A stretch of 64,000 bases of DNA, taken from Meconema thalassinum. Taxonomy: Eukaryota; Arthropoda; Insecta; Orthoptera; Tettigoniidae. The notes below the pieces were generated by a model, which was not told where the DNA came from, did no database searches, and saw nothing but the letters and a program-made list of their open reading frames with translations. How positions within the stretch are numbered: position 1 is the first letter of the stretch; each line of letters opens with the position of its first letter. Below, piece after piece: positions 11,013-22,415 of this stretch. The stretch is taken from NCBI GenBank assembly GCA_946902985.2, contig OX336389.2, positions 342,896,444 through 342,960,443 of the forward strand, read 5' to 3'. Both the position numbers and the translations under genes were made by a program.

Positions 11013-11221
11013 CCCGTAGAGTTTTTCCGTAAGTAAAGTATTGATTTGGCGGGAAATTCAGGTTTTACTTATTGTAAACACGGTCAATACGGAACCTGGA
11101 ATGAGTGCTGTTCCTAATAAATCTCGATATTGCAAAGCAGGCAACCGTTAAACTCTTATTTGGAAGGCCGTGCATCCTGTCAAGTGTTACTCGGCGACCA
11201 CCAGACTGATAGTAAGCAAAC

Positions 11222-11317
11222 ATGGCCGATCGGACAATGACAGAGGATGAAATACGGCTAGTTTTTGATGATAGTGATATATCATACGAAGTTACAGTAT
11301 CGATTGGTGAAACATAG
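11222..11317 (+). pseudogene. N-terminal fragment of piggyBac-like transposase
   Basis: A 31-residue frame, MADRTMTEDEIRLVFDDSD and on to a stop. The acidic start resembles the leaders of the two other piggyBac-like fragments in this window (27345 minus and 63582 plus). No catalytic domain follows. Confidence 0.35.
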
Positions 11318-11415
11318 TGGTATCTTTGAACTGCTGGCACTCAACACTGAAGTATTATCCGTGGATACAATTTTTTATTTTGCAGTGCGTTTATTTGTTT
11401 TCACTTAGGGTTAAT

Positions 11416-11909
11416 AACCTACATGTTTATGGCAAAACTACTTCACTTATACATGTTGATGGTGACTGACAGTGTTCCTATTGATAAAATTTCTAGGTAA
11501 ACATAGCTTGGCTGAATTTGACAAGTATAATAATTGACAATAATAATAATAATTATTATACAATAATTAATTATTTTGCGTACTGCTTTTATTTGCTTAA
11601 TAATGACTTTAGTAGAAGAGTTTAGACATATATGTATAATTTAGGAGCTAGTTATAGTTCTAAAGCAGAGTTGAATAAATACAAGTAATCGTAGGCAAAA
11701 GTTCAGAAATTAAATAGGAGCTGTAGGGATAGCTAAGAGAATTTTAATTCGAGGGGTAAGAGTTAATAACCCTCTCAGGGCAAAATTCCAGCACTACTGC
11801 ATCTCTAAACCCACTGCAGATCAATGGGATACTAAAACCCGTATACTTCCTGGCCTGTTCCTCTTGTGTGCACACAGCAGTTGACTCGGGATCACTTTGT
11901 AGGGAATTC
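11416..11909. other. AT-rich intronic DNA, nothing recognised
   Basis: Contains a short imperfect ATAATAATTATTAT palindromic run near 11535-11570; no ORF or repeat end seen. Confidence 0.4.
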
Positions 11910-11913
11910 TTAA

Positions 11914-13877
11914 CACTCCAGTGGGCGCGCGGAGTACAGGTGTCCTCCAGTGATTTTGTTTTGCGTGACTACAAGGGTTGGCAACACTCGTGACCTTGAG
12001 TGACCATATACCTTTCTTCCTACTCACCCTCTACCCGTCATTGCATTGTCAGCTTTTATGCTCCATAGTTGTCGCCGTCACCGCGTGTTTATTTGCGCTG
12101 TGCAGTAGTGGAGGACATCTGTCTTCCACGCGCCCACTGGCGTTACAGTTTTCTCAGATATTGCTGAGGTATTTTTTCTTTTGTTTCATAGTTTTGAACG
12201 GCATAACGATTTAATTGAAATAGTTTATGCGTGAAAACAATAATAAGTCAAAGTGACCGTGAACAGGTACGCCGTTGGCTAGATGAGACTGAGGATATCC
12301 AGAGTGTTCTGGGGGTAGAGGATGAAGATGAACGAGAAGAAGACTACCTGAAATACCACACTGAGAGTAGAGAAAATGAAATCAATGCATAAGAAGGCCT
12401 GGCTGATATTCCTGACGACTCTGGGGAAATGGAAGTGGTTGAAGAAGCAGTCCCTCCTGTCCCTTTCGTCAACCCAGAGTTTTATTGGGGAAAAGATCGC
12501 ACATCAAGGTGGTACTTAGAACCTCAAGGTGCCCAGACTTCTCATACACCCAGACATAACATTATGCCAGTTTTTCATCGCACAGGACCTCAAGGGTCTA
12601 CGAAAAATGCTATCTCTCCAGACGCTGCTTTACAGTGTATTATTGATGATGAAATGGTGAAAAAATAGTTGATTGTACTAACATTTACATACCGGTAATT
12701 AAAATTCACAGTCGGTTTGTTCGAGAAAGGGATGCCAGGCCCACTGATTCCCGGGAAATTCGTGCATTGATTGGTATATTATATCATGCTCGAGCTTTGA
12801 AGGCTAGAAGAAGAAATGTTTTTGGAATGTGGGATAATTCACATGGCACGGGAGTAGAGGCTGTTTATGTAACCATGAGCGGAAAAATGTTTCGATTTCT
12901 TTTACATTGTCTAAGATTCGATAACGTACACAACAGAGATCAAAGAAAATCTGTTGACAAACTAGATGCTTTTAGAGAAATCTTGGAGATGTTCGTGCTC
13001 AATTGCAAGAATGCATACAAACCAACCACATTGATGAACAGCTAGTTGCATTTAGAGGAAACTGTTGTTTCCGGGTGTATAGGCCTATGCCTAGTAAACA
13101 TGCGAAGTATGGGATAAAGATCTTTACTATGGTGTCCACAACAACATTTTATGCTACAAACCTTGAAGAGAATGTAGAGAAGCAACCAAACGGCCCTTTC
13201 AGAAGAAGGAACAACACGTCAGACTTAGTTTTGAGTTTGGTGCAGCCTATTTCAGGAACCAATAGGAATATTACCGGTGACAATTGGATCGCATCTGTGC
13301 CCTTGGAAATGAAGCTACGGGAAGAAGAAAAAGTAACTATGATTGCTTCTCTGAGAAAGAACAAAGCAACAGTTTCCCCAAATTTTCTACCTGATAAGTT
13401 AAGAGAAGTCCAAAGCAGTTTGTTTGCCTTTCAAAAGAGCTGTACATTTTGTCTTACGTACCGAAGAAGAACAAGGCTGTGTTGACAATATCGACTATGC
13501 ATGAAAACATGGCAATCGATCCAGATGCAGGTCATTAGCAGACACCCATGATTATTTTCTTCCCAAACTAGAAAGTAATAACATCATTTATATTTTTTTA
13601 TTTATAACATGAAACGTATATACTTATACACGTTTTTGTAACATTTATAACATAACTTACCAAACTTATAAACGTTTTTGTCAGATTTATCATAATTGTA
13701 TATTTCCTACTTAATATTTCGTAGAATACACTTTTTTTTTAATGAAAAATGTGTTTAATATATTCCTGCCTAACCCAAAAACAAAAAATCATGATCGCTA
13801 AATATATATTTCATAGGGTAAAATGGCAAAACCACGCGCCCACTCGCGTTACGGCAAACCGCGCGCCCACTGGAGTG
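11914..13877 (+). mobile_element. piggyBac element with perfect TIRs, internally decayed
   Basis: TTAA at 11910-11913 and 13878-13881 flanks the 19-base perfect terminal repeat CACTCCAGTGGGCGCGCGG and its reverse complement. Subterminal copies of the GCGCCCACTGGCG core lie near 12129 and 13836. TTAA targets and C-starting TIRs are diagnostic of piggyBac. Total length is 1964 bases, short for an autonomous copy, and the coding region lacks the last catalytic block. Confidence 0.93.
12225..13540 (+). pseudogene. piggyBac transposase, broken and C-terminally deleted
   Basis: From an early ATG the acidic N-terminus reads REQVRRWLDETEDIQSVLG, with a TAA at about 12391. The next block (12429-12668) includes FVNPEFYWGKDRT, and 12767-13045 and 13003-13485 cover the DDE_Tnp_1_7 core. 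First catalytic aspartate: NIDEQLVAFRG. Second: TGDNWIASVPL. The third aspartate region (YNxTKGGVD) and the cysteine-rich C-terminal domain are missing. At least three frame or stop lesions are present. The element could move only with help from another transposase. Confidence 0.85.
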
Positions 13878-14141
13878 TTAATAGAAGATGGTTGTCAGTT
13901 CCTTTTCAAATAATAAAACTTGTAATAAGAAGGCAGGATGCAGACAGGATATCCTGCTAAACAGTGAATGTGTCTATATTGTGCTTGCCTAGTAAGTCGC
14001 ATTTCCTCCGTAGTTTTTCCTTTCCACCTTAATATTTTAATATTTCATCACCTGAGTTAATATGAAAATATTAATGGGGTTTCACCTCTAGGGGGTGTGT
14101 TTCAGGTTGTGAGTACCTGACATTTCTGTTTTAAAGTATAA

Positions 14142-15083
14142 TCATCATCTTGTACAGTTTCCAGCCCCAGGCTGGGTCTGTTTGGAACATAAGCCTCGCC
14201 ACTTAGTTCTTTCTTCCCACCACCTCTCCGCTGTCACTCTGGTCCAGTCCTCGCCTCTCTTCTTGACACATTCCTCCACTCCTTTCAGCCATCTATCTCT
14301 TGGTCTTCCCCTTGGTCGTTTCTTCTGCATCTGCATCTCATGTATCCTCTTGGGAATCTTCTTCTCATCCATTCTCTTTAAGTGTCCATACCACCTCAGT
14401 CTTGATGTCTCAATCCTACCTTGCAGGGGCTCCTCTTTCACCATTTCCCTGACCTTTTCATTCCTCACCCTGTCTCTTCTTGTTACTCCGATCCTACTTC
14501 GCAGGAACTTCATTTCACCTGCCTGTATTCTGCTTATGTCTCTTTTCTTCATTGTCCACGTTTCTGAAGCATAGGTCAGTATCGGGATATAGTAGCTTCT
14601 GTATAACACTTCCTTGCTTTTTTGTGGGACATCTTTATTCCACACTAAGCTCCTAATGCTTCTCAGAAATGCTTCTGCCTGTCTGCCACGTTCCGTAATC
14701 TCTTTGTCATTTCTCCCATTTTCCTCCACTATACTTCCCAAGTACTTGAGTCTTTCCACCTTCTTCAGCTGTCCACCTCCAAGTGTTATCCCACTCATTG
14801 GTCTGTCCTTTTTCCTGGTCGTTAACAGGATCTCACATTTACTGATGTTGAACTTCCAGCCGTACTCTGCCACTGTTTCTTCCCAAGCCTTCAGTTGCTC
14901 CTGAATTTCCTCCTCCTTGTTTCCCCAGACCATGAGATCATCTGCAAACACCATTGCTTTCATCTTATCTTCTCCTATCTTTCCTGCTATCCGTGTCATT
15001 ACCTCGTCCATAACCACAATAAAGAGAAGGGGTGACAGCGCACTACCCTGTTTCAGGCCACTCATTTGTCTGAACCAGTCTGT
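14142..15083 (-). mobile_element. LINE-B copy 4, 5'-truncated
   Basis: Starts inside the RT palm and runs to the family 3' end, the TGATGA repeat. The 5' truncation is at about 15083 in the word shared with copy 1 (CTGAACCAGTCTG). No clear target duplication was found. Nearest relative is copy 1. Confidence 0.85.
14145..15065 (-). pseudogene. LINE-B RT palm/thumb and C-terminal domain, open frame
   Basis: A 306-residue open frame with GLKQGSALSPLLF, an intact FADDLMVWG catalytic motif, the thumb, and a conserved tail (LRWYGHLKRMDEKKIPKRIHE; CVKKRGEDWTRV). It ends in N-C-T-R and a TGA that is part of the terminal TGATGA repeat, so the element has virtually no 3' UTR. Lacking endonuclease and fingers, it cannot act alone. 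Confidence 0.8.
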
Positions 15084-15517
15084 ATTAACAATAAATAAAT
15101 TTTATATGTATTGACTAGACGGACCCAATTATTATTTTAATAATCAAATCCTATACGAGTCGTTGAGGAAAAATAGGGGTTTATCTTTGTTTGGGATGAA
15201 GGGAAATTCTAACCTTTGTTGGGGTCAATAGACTGTACAATCAGTTCTGATGTCTGATTTAGATCAAGATAAGACTATAAGAAAGGTTATACACCTGTTA
15301 TTCTGAGCTGTGTTTTATCAGTGTTCCTTGCAACTGCTCATGTATGGATAATGGAATTAAATTTTCAAGAGTAATAGGAATTCAGTTCTCTAACCAAAAA
15401 ATGTGTAAAGGGGTTGTAGTTGGGCTGTGCCAGAAACACTTGACTGTAGAGAATTGGGAATGTTTTCTGTGGTCTGAAGAGTCATGTTTCTACATATGCA
15501 TTAAAAATGGTAGGCAT
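15084..15517. other. intronic DNA, nothing recognised
   Basis: No ORF or repeat terminus seen. Confidence 0.4.
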
Positions 15518-16621
15518 ACCGTATTTCACCGCATAATCGTCGCACCTCACTTTTCAAACACTAAAATAGGATTATAAAATTTCATTGCATAATCGTCGCT
15601 TAGCATATTCAAATTTGTGCACCGGTCAGTTGCACATGCTGGCACGACTTTGTCAGAAGAAAAATATCTCGTCTTTATGCCTACAGGCTATGAACTGTGA
15701 CGCGAGCAGCCAGCTTCGTCATTTAGCACATTCCGCGAGGTTATAATCTAGTGTGATCTTGTCAGGAGAAAGTAATCTAATCTTGATACGAGCGGCCAGC
15801 TTCGTCACTTAGCACATTCCGCGAGCTTATAATCTGGCGTGACCTTGTCAGGAGAAAGTAATCTAGTCTTTATGCCTGCGTGCTATGTACTGTGACGCGA
15901 GCGGCCAACTTAGTCCCTTAGCACATTCTGCGAGCTTATAATCTGGTATGATCTTGTCAGGAGAAAGTAATCTAGTCTTTATGCCTGCGGGCTATGAACC
16001 GTGACGTGAGTGTCGTGCTTCGCCAGCACATTCCGCGAGCTATAACCTGTTGTGACCTTGTCAGAAGAAAGAAACATGTGTCTCTGACTGCTGGCTATGA
16101 CACGCTACGTGAACGACTGGACCACGGCACGCTAACCAACGATCACCCCCGACACAACTCCAGCGCCAGGGAAGTGAAACTCATGTGGACCTATCGCTTC
16201 TGTGAGTTGCCTCGGAATGACGCGATTCAATAAGCTGCCATACGAAGCGCTGCTAGTCCAAGTTCACCGACGTTAAAACGGGCCCGACTGCTTTGGTGGA
16301 ATCTTACGCAAGGAACTCCTTGTGCCAGTCTAGCATCAGCCACTTACGTGAAAACATCGCAAAAGAGACCAGTGCGTGATGATGATACGCATTGGTGTCC
16401 AAAATGAGAAAATACAAGAATTGTACGATGATCTTGATGAAAGTGAAATACCTGTGGTTACATAATAAGCAAATAATAAGAGAGCGCACACATGTGCAGC
16501 AAATAATTATACAGTACCATATATATTTAAAAATTGTGGTTTTCTTCTTTTGACTTAAATATTCTTCGCATAATCGTCGCACCCTGCTTTTTCCCACGAC
16601 GATTATGCGAGGAAATGCGGT
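15518..16621. mobile_element. non-autonomous TIR element with internal tandem repeats
   Basis: The ends ACCGTATTTCACCGCATAAT and the reverse complement of the right end match over about 25 bases with three mismatches. The word GCATAATCGTCG occurs at 15531, 15587, 16568 and inverted at 16597-16608, so both ends have nested repeats. The left flank is TA and the right flank TC, suggesting a mutated TA target and perhaps a pogo-like affiliation. No transposase is encoded. Confidence 0.6.
15610..16080. repeat. tandem array, unit about 105-109 bases
   Basis: Four to five degenerate units, each with AGCACATTCCGCGAG (15725, 15811, 15920 and 16025), TTATAATCTGG and CTTGTCAGGAGAAAG. One unit is shortened to about 86 bases. 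Confidence 0.85.
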
Positions 16622-17385
16622 CGATTGCAATGCAGATCGAATGATGCCTTCTGTGGGTATGTGTTGTAACCGAATGTATTCACTTACATAAGCTCACCCT
16701 CGGGTTTTTGCCTTGTGCAGTTAGTTTGAGGTATTTTATTCATATCTTATTACATTGGGTTAAAGTCGGGGAAGGAGCGGCGATTGTTATTGTGCCAAGT
16801 GTATTTTTTGTGGGCAGATTCATTTTGGGATGTTCTGGGCCAAGTAGATTCGTTGTTTATTAGTTATCGGTTTTTGAATATTTGATATTATAAAATACGG
16901 GTTTATTGCGATTTATTACGTTTTGGGAACAGGGATATAAAGGGCTGTATTATCACATGAAGTAGAAGCATTATTTCATTTTGGCTTGGGGTTAATTTGA
17001 TTATTTTCATCTAGAAATGTTAAAGTTTTCAATTGCTGGCTGTACTACAAGGTACAAATGAATCAGAATTTCGAGGCCTGAAAATTGACACCCGGAAAAG
17101 TTAAGCGATAATTCAACTTGTAGTGGCAAATCTATGTATTTCCTGGGCTATAAATAGTATGAACTCCATGAACCGGCGAGAGGAAAAGTACCGAGTGACG
17201 TCAGAGTGAATTACGAACGTCAAATGTTCACATGTTGCCACATATATCCGCTGGGAACAGCGCGCGCACCAAATAGTTCCGGCAGAACGAAGCGCAGCTT
17301 TTGGTGTAAGGATATTCATTCGCCTGTGATTAAAATGGTGTGTTCAGTGTTCGGAAATAGTCTTCTTGCTTTGACAGCAGAAGTC
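16622..17385. other. intronic DNA, nothing recognised
   Basis: AT-rich; short chance frames only. Confidence 0.4.
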
Positions 17386-17785
17386 CATGTCTACTTGCAA
17401 ACTCGAGTCGTCGTTACTGGTCATGGTATCGTAACACGAACGAGCAGAGACTTTTAGCAAACCACTGAGCTCTTACGGGCTATTGGTAAGCTACATTGTA
17501 TTCCATGGTTCGGTTCAAACACCATAGGCTGTTGGTAAAACTTTTATCATGCCAGAAGGATATGCATAAACATTTCATCGTCATGTCTACTTGCGCCCAG
17601 GGTTGTTGTTACAGGTCATGGTACCGTAAAACGAACAGCAGAGACTTATAGCAAATCACTGAGCTCTTGGGGGCTATTGGTAAGTTACATTGTGTTCCAT
17701 GGTTCGGTCCAAATACCATAGGCTGTTGGTAATGCTTTACCACACTCAAAAGGATGATCATCATTCATAAACATTTCATCGTGAA
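17386..17785. repeat. tandem duplication, unit about 196 bases
   Basis: Unit 1 starts CATGTCTACTTGC at 17386, unit 2 at 17582. Both contain GGTCATGGTA, CACTGAGCTCTT and CATAGGCTGTTGGTAA. Divergence is moderate. Confidence 0.85.
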
Positions 17786-18655
17786 GTCCTGGGGAGAAGT
17801 GAAACAACAGGTCAAGGAGAAAGAAAGTGAAGTAAACCAGTCTTAACGTGTGTATATTTTCTGTACAAACTATAAAAGTGTAAATGTGATAGGAGGCTGA
17901 ATGCCTGGGGTCAAACTGACTAGAAGTGTTGTTGCTCTAAGAGCGTAGAATCTGTGAATATAAGGTACTTTACAAAAACATTATTACAAGTGCATTTTTA
18001 AAGGGCCAATAACATGTATGTAAACTGTGTATATATGTATAACCAGTACAGCCAGAATATATGGTGGTTTTCTAAGATATCTGTGTTTATTCCTGTTTTG
18101 CATGATCTTGGTAACATCAGCAAATACATGCATAATGCCCCACACTTGGGATAGGGGGTATCAATGTCGGGAAAACAGCTATTTATTTTATTTTTATTCA
18201 GGAAGATCCATATGACCAACCTTGGCGCCCATTTAAAGTTGGGAAATTAATGTTAAATTTACTTAAGACCTGTATTTAAAGGCAGTAAATTCTGTAGGTT
18301 TGTGTTCAAGGTGTAGTTAAAGTTAAATCAACTCCAGCGAAGAGGTGTGAGTGTTTCAGTGTGTAGTTGTGATGGCCAACTCTTACCCATCGCTCATCAA
18401 GTATTTTGTCGTGCAATTGATCCTCAGCCCCTTACAAGTATTTCTCACCCTGTAGGGGAGCAGTTTTATGAAGATTGGACTTAAAGTGCGAGTGGCTCCT
18501 TTAAGTTTCTACTCTCCCAAGACATTCAGTTTACAGCAATGTTGCCAATTCACCTCTCTTGTTAGCACAAGCATCGGATGCCACAGACCGCTGCAGTAGT
18601 ATTGGACGAAAAGAAGGAAAGACATTGGTTTTAATATGCTTGGTTTATACTGTAA
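17786..18655. other. intronic DNA, nothing recognised
   Basis: No supported gene or repeat. Confidence 0.35.
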
Positions 18656-18850
18656 TAGGGGGCGTGGTGGCTCAGCGGTCTATCTGTATGCCTCTCACCA
18701 AGGCGGTCCGGGTTCGATTCCCGGACAATGCATGTGAGATTTTCGAAGTGAAATGCCATGTCCTGTGGTTCGGATTCCACGTAAAAAGGAGGTCCCGTGG
18801 CTCATGATCTCGAGATTAACGGTCACGTTAAACTACAAGCTTCCTTTAGC
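18656..18850 (+). mobile_element. tRNA-derived SINE (family S1)
   Basis: A tRNA-like head with A-box-like TGGCTCAGCGGT and B box GGGTTCGATTCCC (18710-18722), then a body with GAAATGCCATGTCCTGTGG and GAGGTCCCGTGGCTCATGA. The body recurs inverted at 26027-26130 and 51470-51580. It is a SINE rather than a tRNA gene because of the body and the copies. Confidence 0.75.
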
Positions 18851-19204
18851 TTTTATACTGTAATGCCTGTTTTATTTTGATGTTTCATCATGGAAGTCTA
18901 TACTAACCTGGTCAAACAGTGGCCATAGAAACATCTGGTTTTGAGAGAAATAAAGCAGACACCATACCCTCATAATTAGTTGGGTGGGACTGTGTGACAG
19001 GATTTTGAAGATAAAAGGTTTCTAAGTGGCTATGAGGTGGGTCTGTGAAGTAATGACAGCAAAGGCCGTTGATATGAATATGCATTTTACCTCCTAGGTA
19101 AAAGACAAGTATGCTACCCTTACACCACACTATGACTTTGACAAAATATTTTTCTTTGCTATGGTCCTAGTCCTTTTCTATGCTGTGTGTCTAACATGTA
19201 TATG

Positions 19205-19560
19205 CTGTGGTAAGCACCCCGTGGTGTGGTTGTGCTCATTGAATCGCTCACCCCCCATGGAGAGTTTCAGCAAGTCCAAGGATTGGAGGTTCAAATCCTG
19301 GTGCTGACAGCGGCTATCCTGAGTGTTTTTTCTCCGGATTTTTTCATACTTCCTCCAGGAAAATTCTGAGATAGTAGCTTATTTCAAGCCCTGGGGCACC
19401 TACCCCAATACAAACAAGACCCTAATAATTCCAGTTAAACACACTACTACATTCATCACAGAAACACAGATTGTCAGACAAATCAGACTCACCCAAGTAC
19501 ATGGGGGCTGGCAACCATGATGTTCCTATCGTCCCTAAAACGAATCATCAATAAAACAAC
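19205..19560 (+). mobile_element. tRNA-derived SINE (family S3)
   Basis: A head with B box AGGTTCAAATCCTGG near 19290, then a body with CTATCCTGAGTG, GGGGCACCTACCCCAAT and CACAGAAACACAGATTGTC. The same body recurs at 38085-38320. Confidence 0.7.
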
Positions 19561-19916
19561 AAAATCTCTGGTAAGCTGCTCGTCATCTTTATTTTTCCTT
19601 TTCTAGTAGTTAATGTTGTATGCTTCTGCTTTTTTACTTCAATATTTATTAAAACATATTTAGATCTCTTGAATCCTTCCATCCCAAGGAATTGCACATG
19701 TATTACAGACTGTGTTCTCATGGCTTTAACACCCATATATCAGTTGTTCTAACAGTTTTTTTTTTTTTTTCATCTGGAATACTTGCAGCTTCCTATAAGT
19801 TACCATGATCCATCCTGCAGTACTGTGTTATCTATGTTGTTTTTTTTCATCAATTGTCTATCGTGCCCAATAGTGTCCAATGTACATCTGACTTCTCTTT
19901 ATTTTTATTTTTGCAG

Positions 19917-19967
19917 AAAACTCAAGAGGATGCACAATTGGAAGATGAAGACTTGGTTGCTAAATAA
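19917..19967 (+). CDS. candidate last coding exon of PCLAF-like gene
   Basis: A pyrimidine-rich tract ending TTTTTGCAG (19916) is followed in phase 0 by KTQEDAQLEDEDLVAK and TAA. The phase matches the proposed donor at 8564, giving an acidic C-terminus of the usual PCLAF kind, and AATAAA follows at 20311. The link rests on splice signals, phase and composition, not on sequence conservation. The implied intron of 11.4 kb would contain the LINE, piggyBac and SINE insertions between. Confidence 0.5.
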   Translation, partial: KTQEDAQLEDEDLVAK

Positions 19968-21140
19968 ATAATCACCCTATATTTAAATTTTTATTACAGA
20001 TATGTTATGACTTTCGTTTTTTTATACCTGTTCTGAAATTGAAAAAAAATTTGTCATTTGGAATCCAGGATTTTCATGGATAGATTTTTTGTATAGTCTT
20101 GGATATTTCATAGTAATAGCAGGTGGTTGGCCAGAAGCAATATCTGCAGTATAATAGAACATATGTTTTTATACTATTTGTGACTTTCAAGTTTACTGGA
20201 TCTGTACTCGTTGCCTAACATCTTGAAGATCTGAAAAATGAACTTTTTTTTTTAATGTGAAGCTTATCCACACATTCTTCAATTTATATACTGTATTTTG
20301 TACTTTTTAAAATAAATTGTATGAATTGCAGATTGTTATTTAATCACCATCCTTTCCATTCCTTCTTGACTTTAACAGTTTTAATGGATTGTTTAGTGGC
20401 TGTAAAATTGTACCAGATGGGACCTGAAGACAATGTGGGGGGGATTTTGGAGCTTCAAGTATTAGATAGTTTCTATTGCACACATCATAACCTACTAGCA
20501 TCAATCTTTCTCATTTGGTGGAATGAGGATGCAAGACATTAAAATGCACATCATTACTTTACCATTATTTATGATGAATTCTTAGGTGGTGTAATTATGA
20601 AATACAGTCGCTTCGACACAATGCCTACATTGGTAATATGACAAATTGAACAGTTTTTTTTTTTTTTTTTATTGGATCCATATTTACATGGAGGGGTGTC
20701 ATATTTGTTCCAAGCTGGAAAACTGAAATTAATGATTGGGGTAAAATATAAACTTAAAAAAAACTGAAGATAGTCAAATGGTCCATCCAATCAATACAAA
20801 CATTTGTCGAAAAAGGAAAAACAAAACATTGTACATGTTTGGAGCGATTTTAGGCTTGCTCAAATATCTCCATAAGTAAGACATGCCAAAAAACTTTATG
20901 CAAATACAAACATGTTAAACACAGACAAAGAAAAAGAACTTGCGCTTTTTGTCCTTGTAATCAATTTATAGGTGTGTTTGGCAGTTCACAACTTAAATTG
21001 TATTGCATTGTAATTTGTTGAATTGAGTATGGCTTAACAAGACAGATTAGTTTATGGATGCTTTTGTATTCACAAATTATATTATGTTGAACTGAAAAAC
21101 TAATATTGGAATACAGTTCAAACGAGAAATTATCCTTGAT
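19968..21140 (+). other. probable PCLAF 3' UTR, then intergenic
   Basis: Holds AATAAA at 20311-20316 and T-runs near 19755 and 20655. Beyond the poly(A) signal I recognise nothing. Confidence 0.4.
20311..20316 (+). promoter_or_regulatory. candidate poly(A) signal for PCLAF-like gene
   Basis: AATAAA 344 bases after the proposed stop codon, in an AT-rich context. Confidence 0.4.
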
Positions 21141-21155
21141 AACATTCCCATTGCA
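21141..21155. repeat. left target-site duplication of LINE-B copy 3
   Basis: AACATTCCCATTGCA, repeated perfectly at 24267-24281. Confidence 0.95.
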
Positions 21156-21170
21156 TCATCATCTTGCACA

Positions 21171-22415
21171 GTTTCCAGCCACTGGCAGGGTCTGTTCGGA
21201 ACACAAGCCTTTCCAACGTCTTCCGTCTTCCCACTATCTCTCAGCCTCCACCCTTGTCCAGTCTTCTCCTCTCTTCTTCACGCTTTATTCCACCCCCTTC
21301 AGCCACCTGTCTCTCGGTCTCTTTCCTTCCCACTTCGTCTCGTGTACTCTCCTGGGTATCCTCTTCTCCTCCATTTATTTAACATGTCCATACCATCTAA
21401 GTCTAGATTCCTCTATACCATCCTGTAATGGTTCCTCCTTCATTAATTCTCTGGTCCTCTCATTTCTTATTCTGTCCATCTTTGTAGCTCCAATACTGCT
21501 TCTCAAGAACCTCATCTCACTGGCCTGTATTTTGCTCTTCTCCCTTGCTTTCATAACCCAGGTCTCCGAGGCATACGTCAGGATAGGGACATAGTACGTC
21601 CGATATATGATCTTTTTGCTGTTCTGAGGGACATCCTTGCTCCATAACATGCTTCTCACACTCCTCCGAAATGCTTCTGCCTGCCTCCCCCGCTCATTTA
21701 TTTCTCTATCGTTTCTTCCATTATCTTGTATCAGGCTTCCCAGATACTTGAAATTCTCCACTTTCTTCAGCTGTTCCCCACCAATTGTTATTCCCGTTGT
21801 GGTTCTTTCCCTCTTCCTTGTTGTGATCACCATCTCACTCTTATTTATGCTAAATTTCATCCCATATCCTTGTATTATTCCTTCCCACACGTCCAACTGT
21901 TCCTGTACCTCCTCCTCGTTTCCCCAAATCATCAAATCATCTGCAAACACCATTGCTTTCATCTTTCCTTCCCCAATTACTTGTGCCACTCGGGTCATTA
22001 TGTCATCCATCACCACAATGAAAAGTAACGGTGACAGTGCACTTCCTTGTTTCAGGCCGTTTCTCTGTTCCAACCAGTCCGATCTCTCTCCTCCCACTTT
22101 CACACAGCTCACACTTCCCTTGTACATCTCCTTTATCCTCTTTATAGTCCATTTCTCTACTCCTCTATCCACCAGGGACTTCCATACTTTGTTTCTGCAT
22201 ACACTGTCATATGCTTTCTCAATGTCCAGGAAGGCCATCAGTAGATCTGTTCCATACTCATAGTGCTGTTCTTGTAACTGCCTTACAGCAAAAATCAAAT
22301 CCACTGTGGACCTTCCTGCTCTGAAGCCATGCTGTTCTTCCCTCATCCCTCCTTCTATCCTTGTCCTAATTCTCTTTTCCAAAACTTTTTCGAAGATCTT
22401 TGCACAATGACTCAT
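21171..22415 (-). pseudogene. LINE-B reverse transcriptase and C-terminal domain
   Basis: The 346-residue open block 22415-21375 carries RT motifs GFRAGRSTVDLIF, FLDIEKAYD, GLKQGSALSPLLF and FADDLMIWG with both catalytic aspartates. A stop at the HVK position (CGA to TAA relative to copy 2) separates it from the short tail ending G-N-C-A-R-stop. Confidence 0.8.

Larger units (their letters stand above)
9032..11119. mobile_element. Penelope-like inverted-repeat element
   Basis: The left arm is 9032-9213 plus 10107-10266 (interrupted by LINE-B), and the right arm is 10732-11073. The arms are about 340 bases each and near-identical in reverse complement, around a unique centre of about 465 bases with no recognisable ORF. 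The right end carries a 46-base unpaired extension (11074-11119). An 11-base direct repeat AATCTCGATAT at 9021-9031 and 11120-11130 looks like a target-site duplication. Each arm carries a hammerhead-like motif. Inverted terminal copies, one extended end, variable target duplication and hammerhead-type motifs are Penelope-like features; no RT or GIY-YIG domain remains to confirm it. Confidence 0.5.
8843..11411 (+). mobile_element. piggyBac-like relic split by Penelope-like element
   Basis: A TTAA at 8839-8842 is followed by CCCTCGTTG, and a possible opposite end is AGGG before TTAA at 11412-11415. Inside, 11222-11317 encodes a short acidic peptide starting MADRTMTEDEI, typical in style of piggyBac transposase N-termini. 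The terminal repeats match only in the first few bases, so limits are tentative. The flanks of the inserted inverted-repeat element (9032-11119) rejoin cleanly at AATCTCGATAT. Confidence 0.35.

Noticed and set aside
14130..15092. Target-site duplication for LINE-B copy 4
   Set aside because: Flanks share only short AT-rich words (TATAA/ATTAA), not enough to call.
18656..18735. Functional tRNA gene
   Set aside because: A and B boxes are present but the acceptor stem is poor, and a SINE body that recurs elsewhere follows directly.
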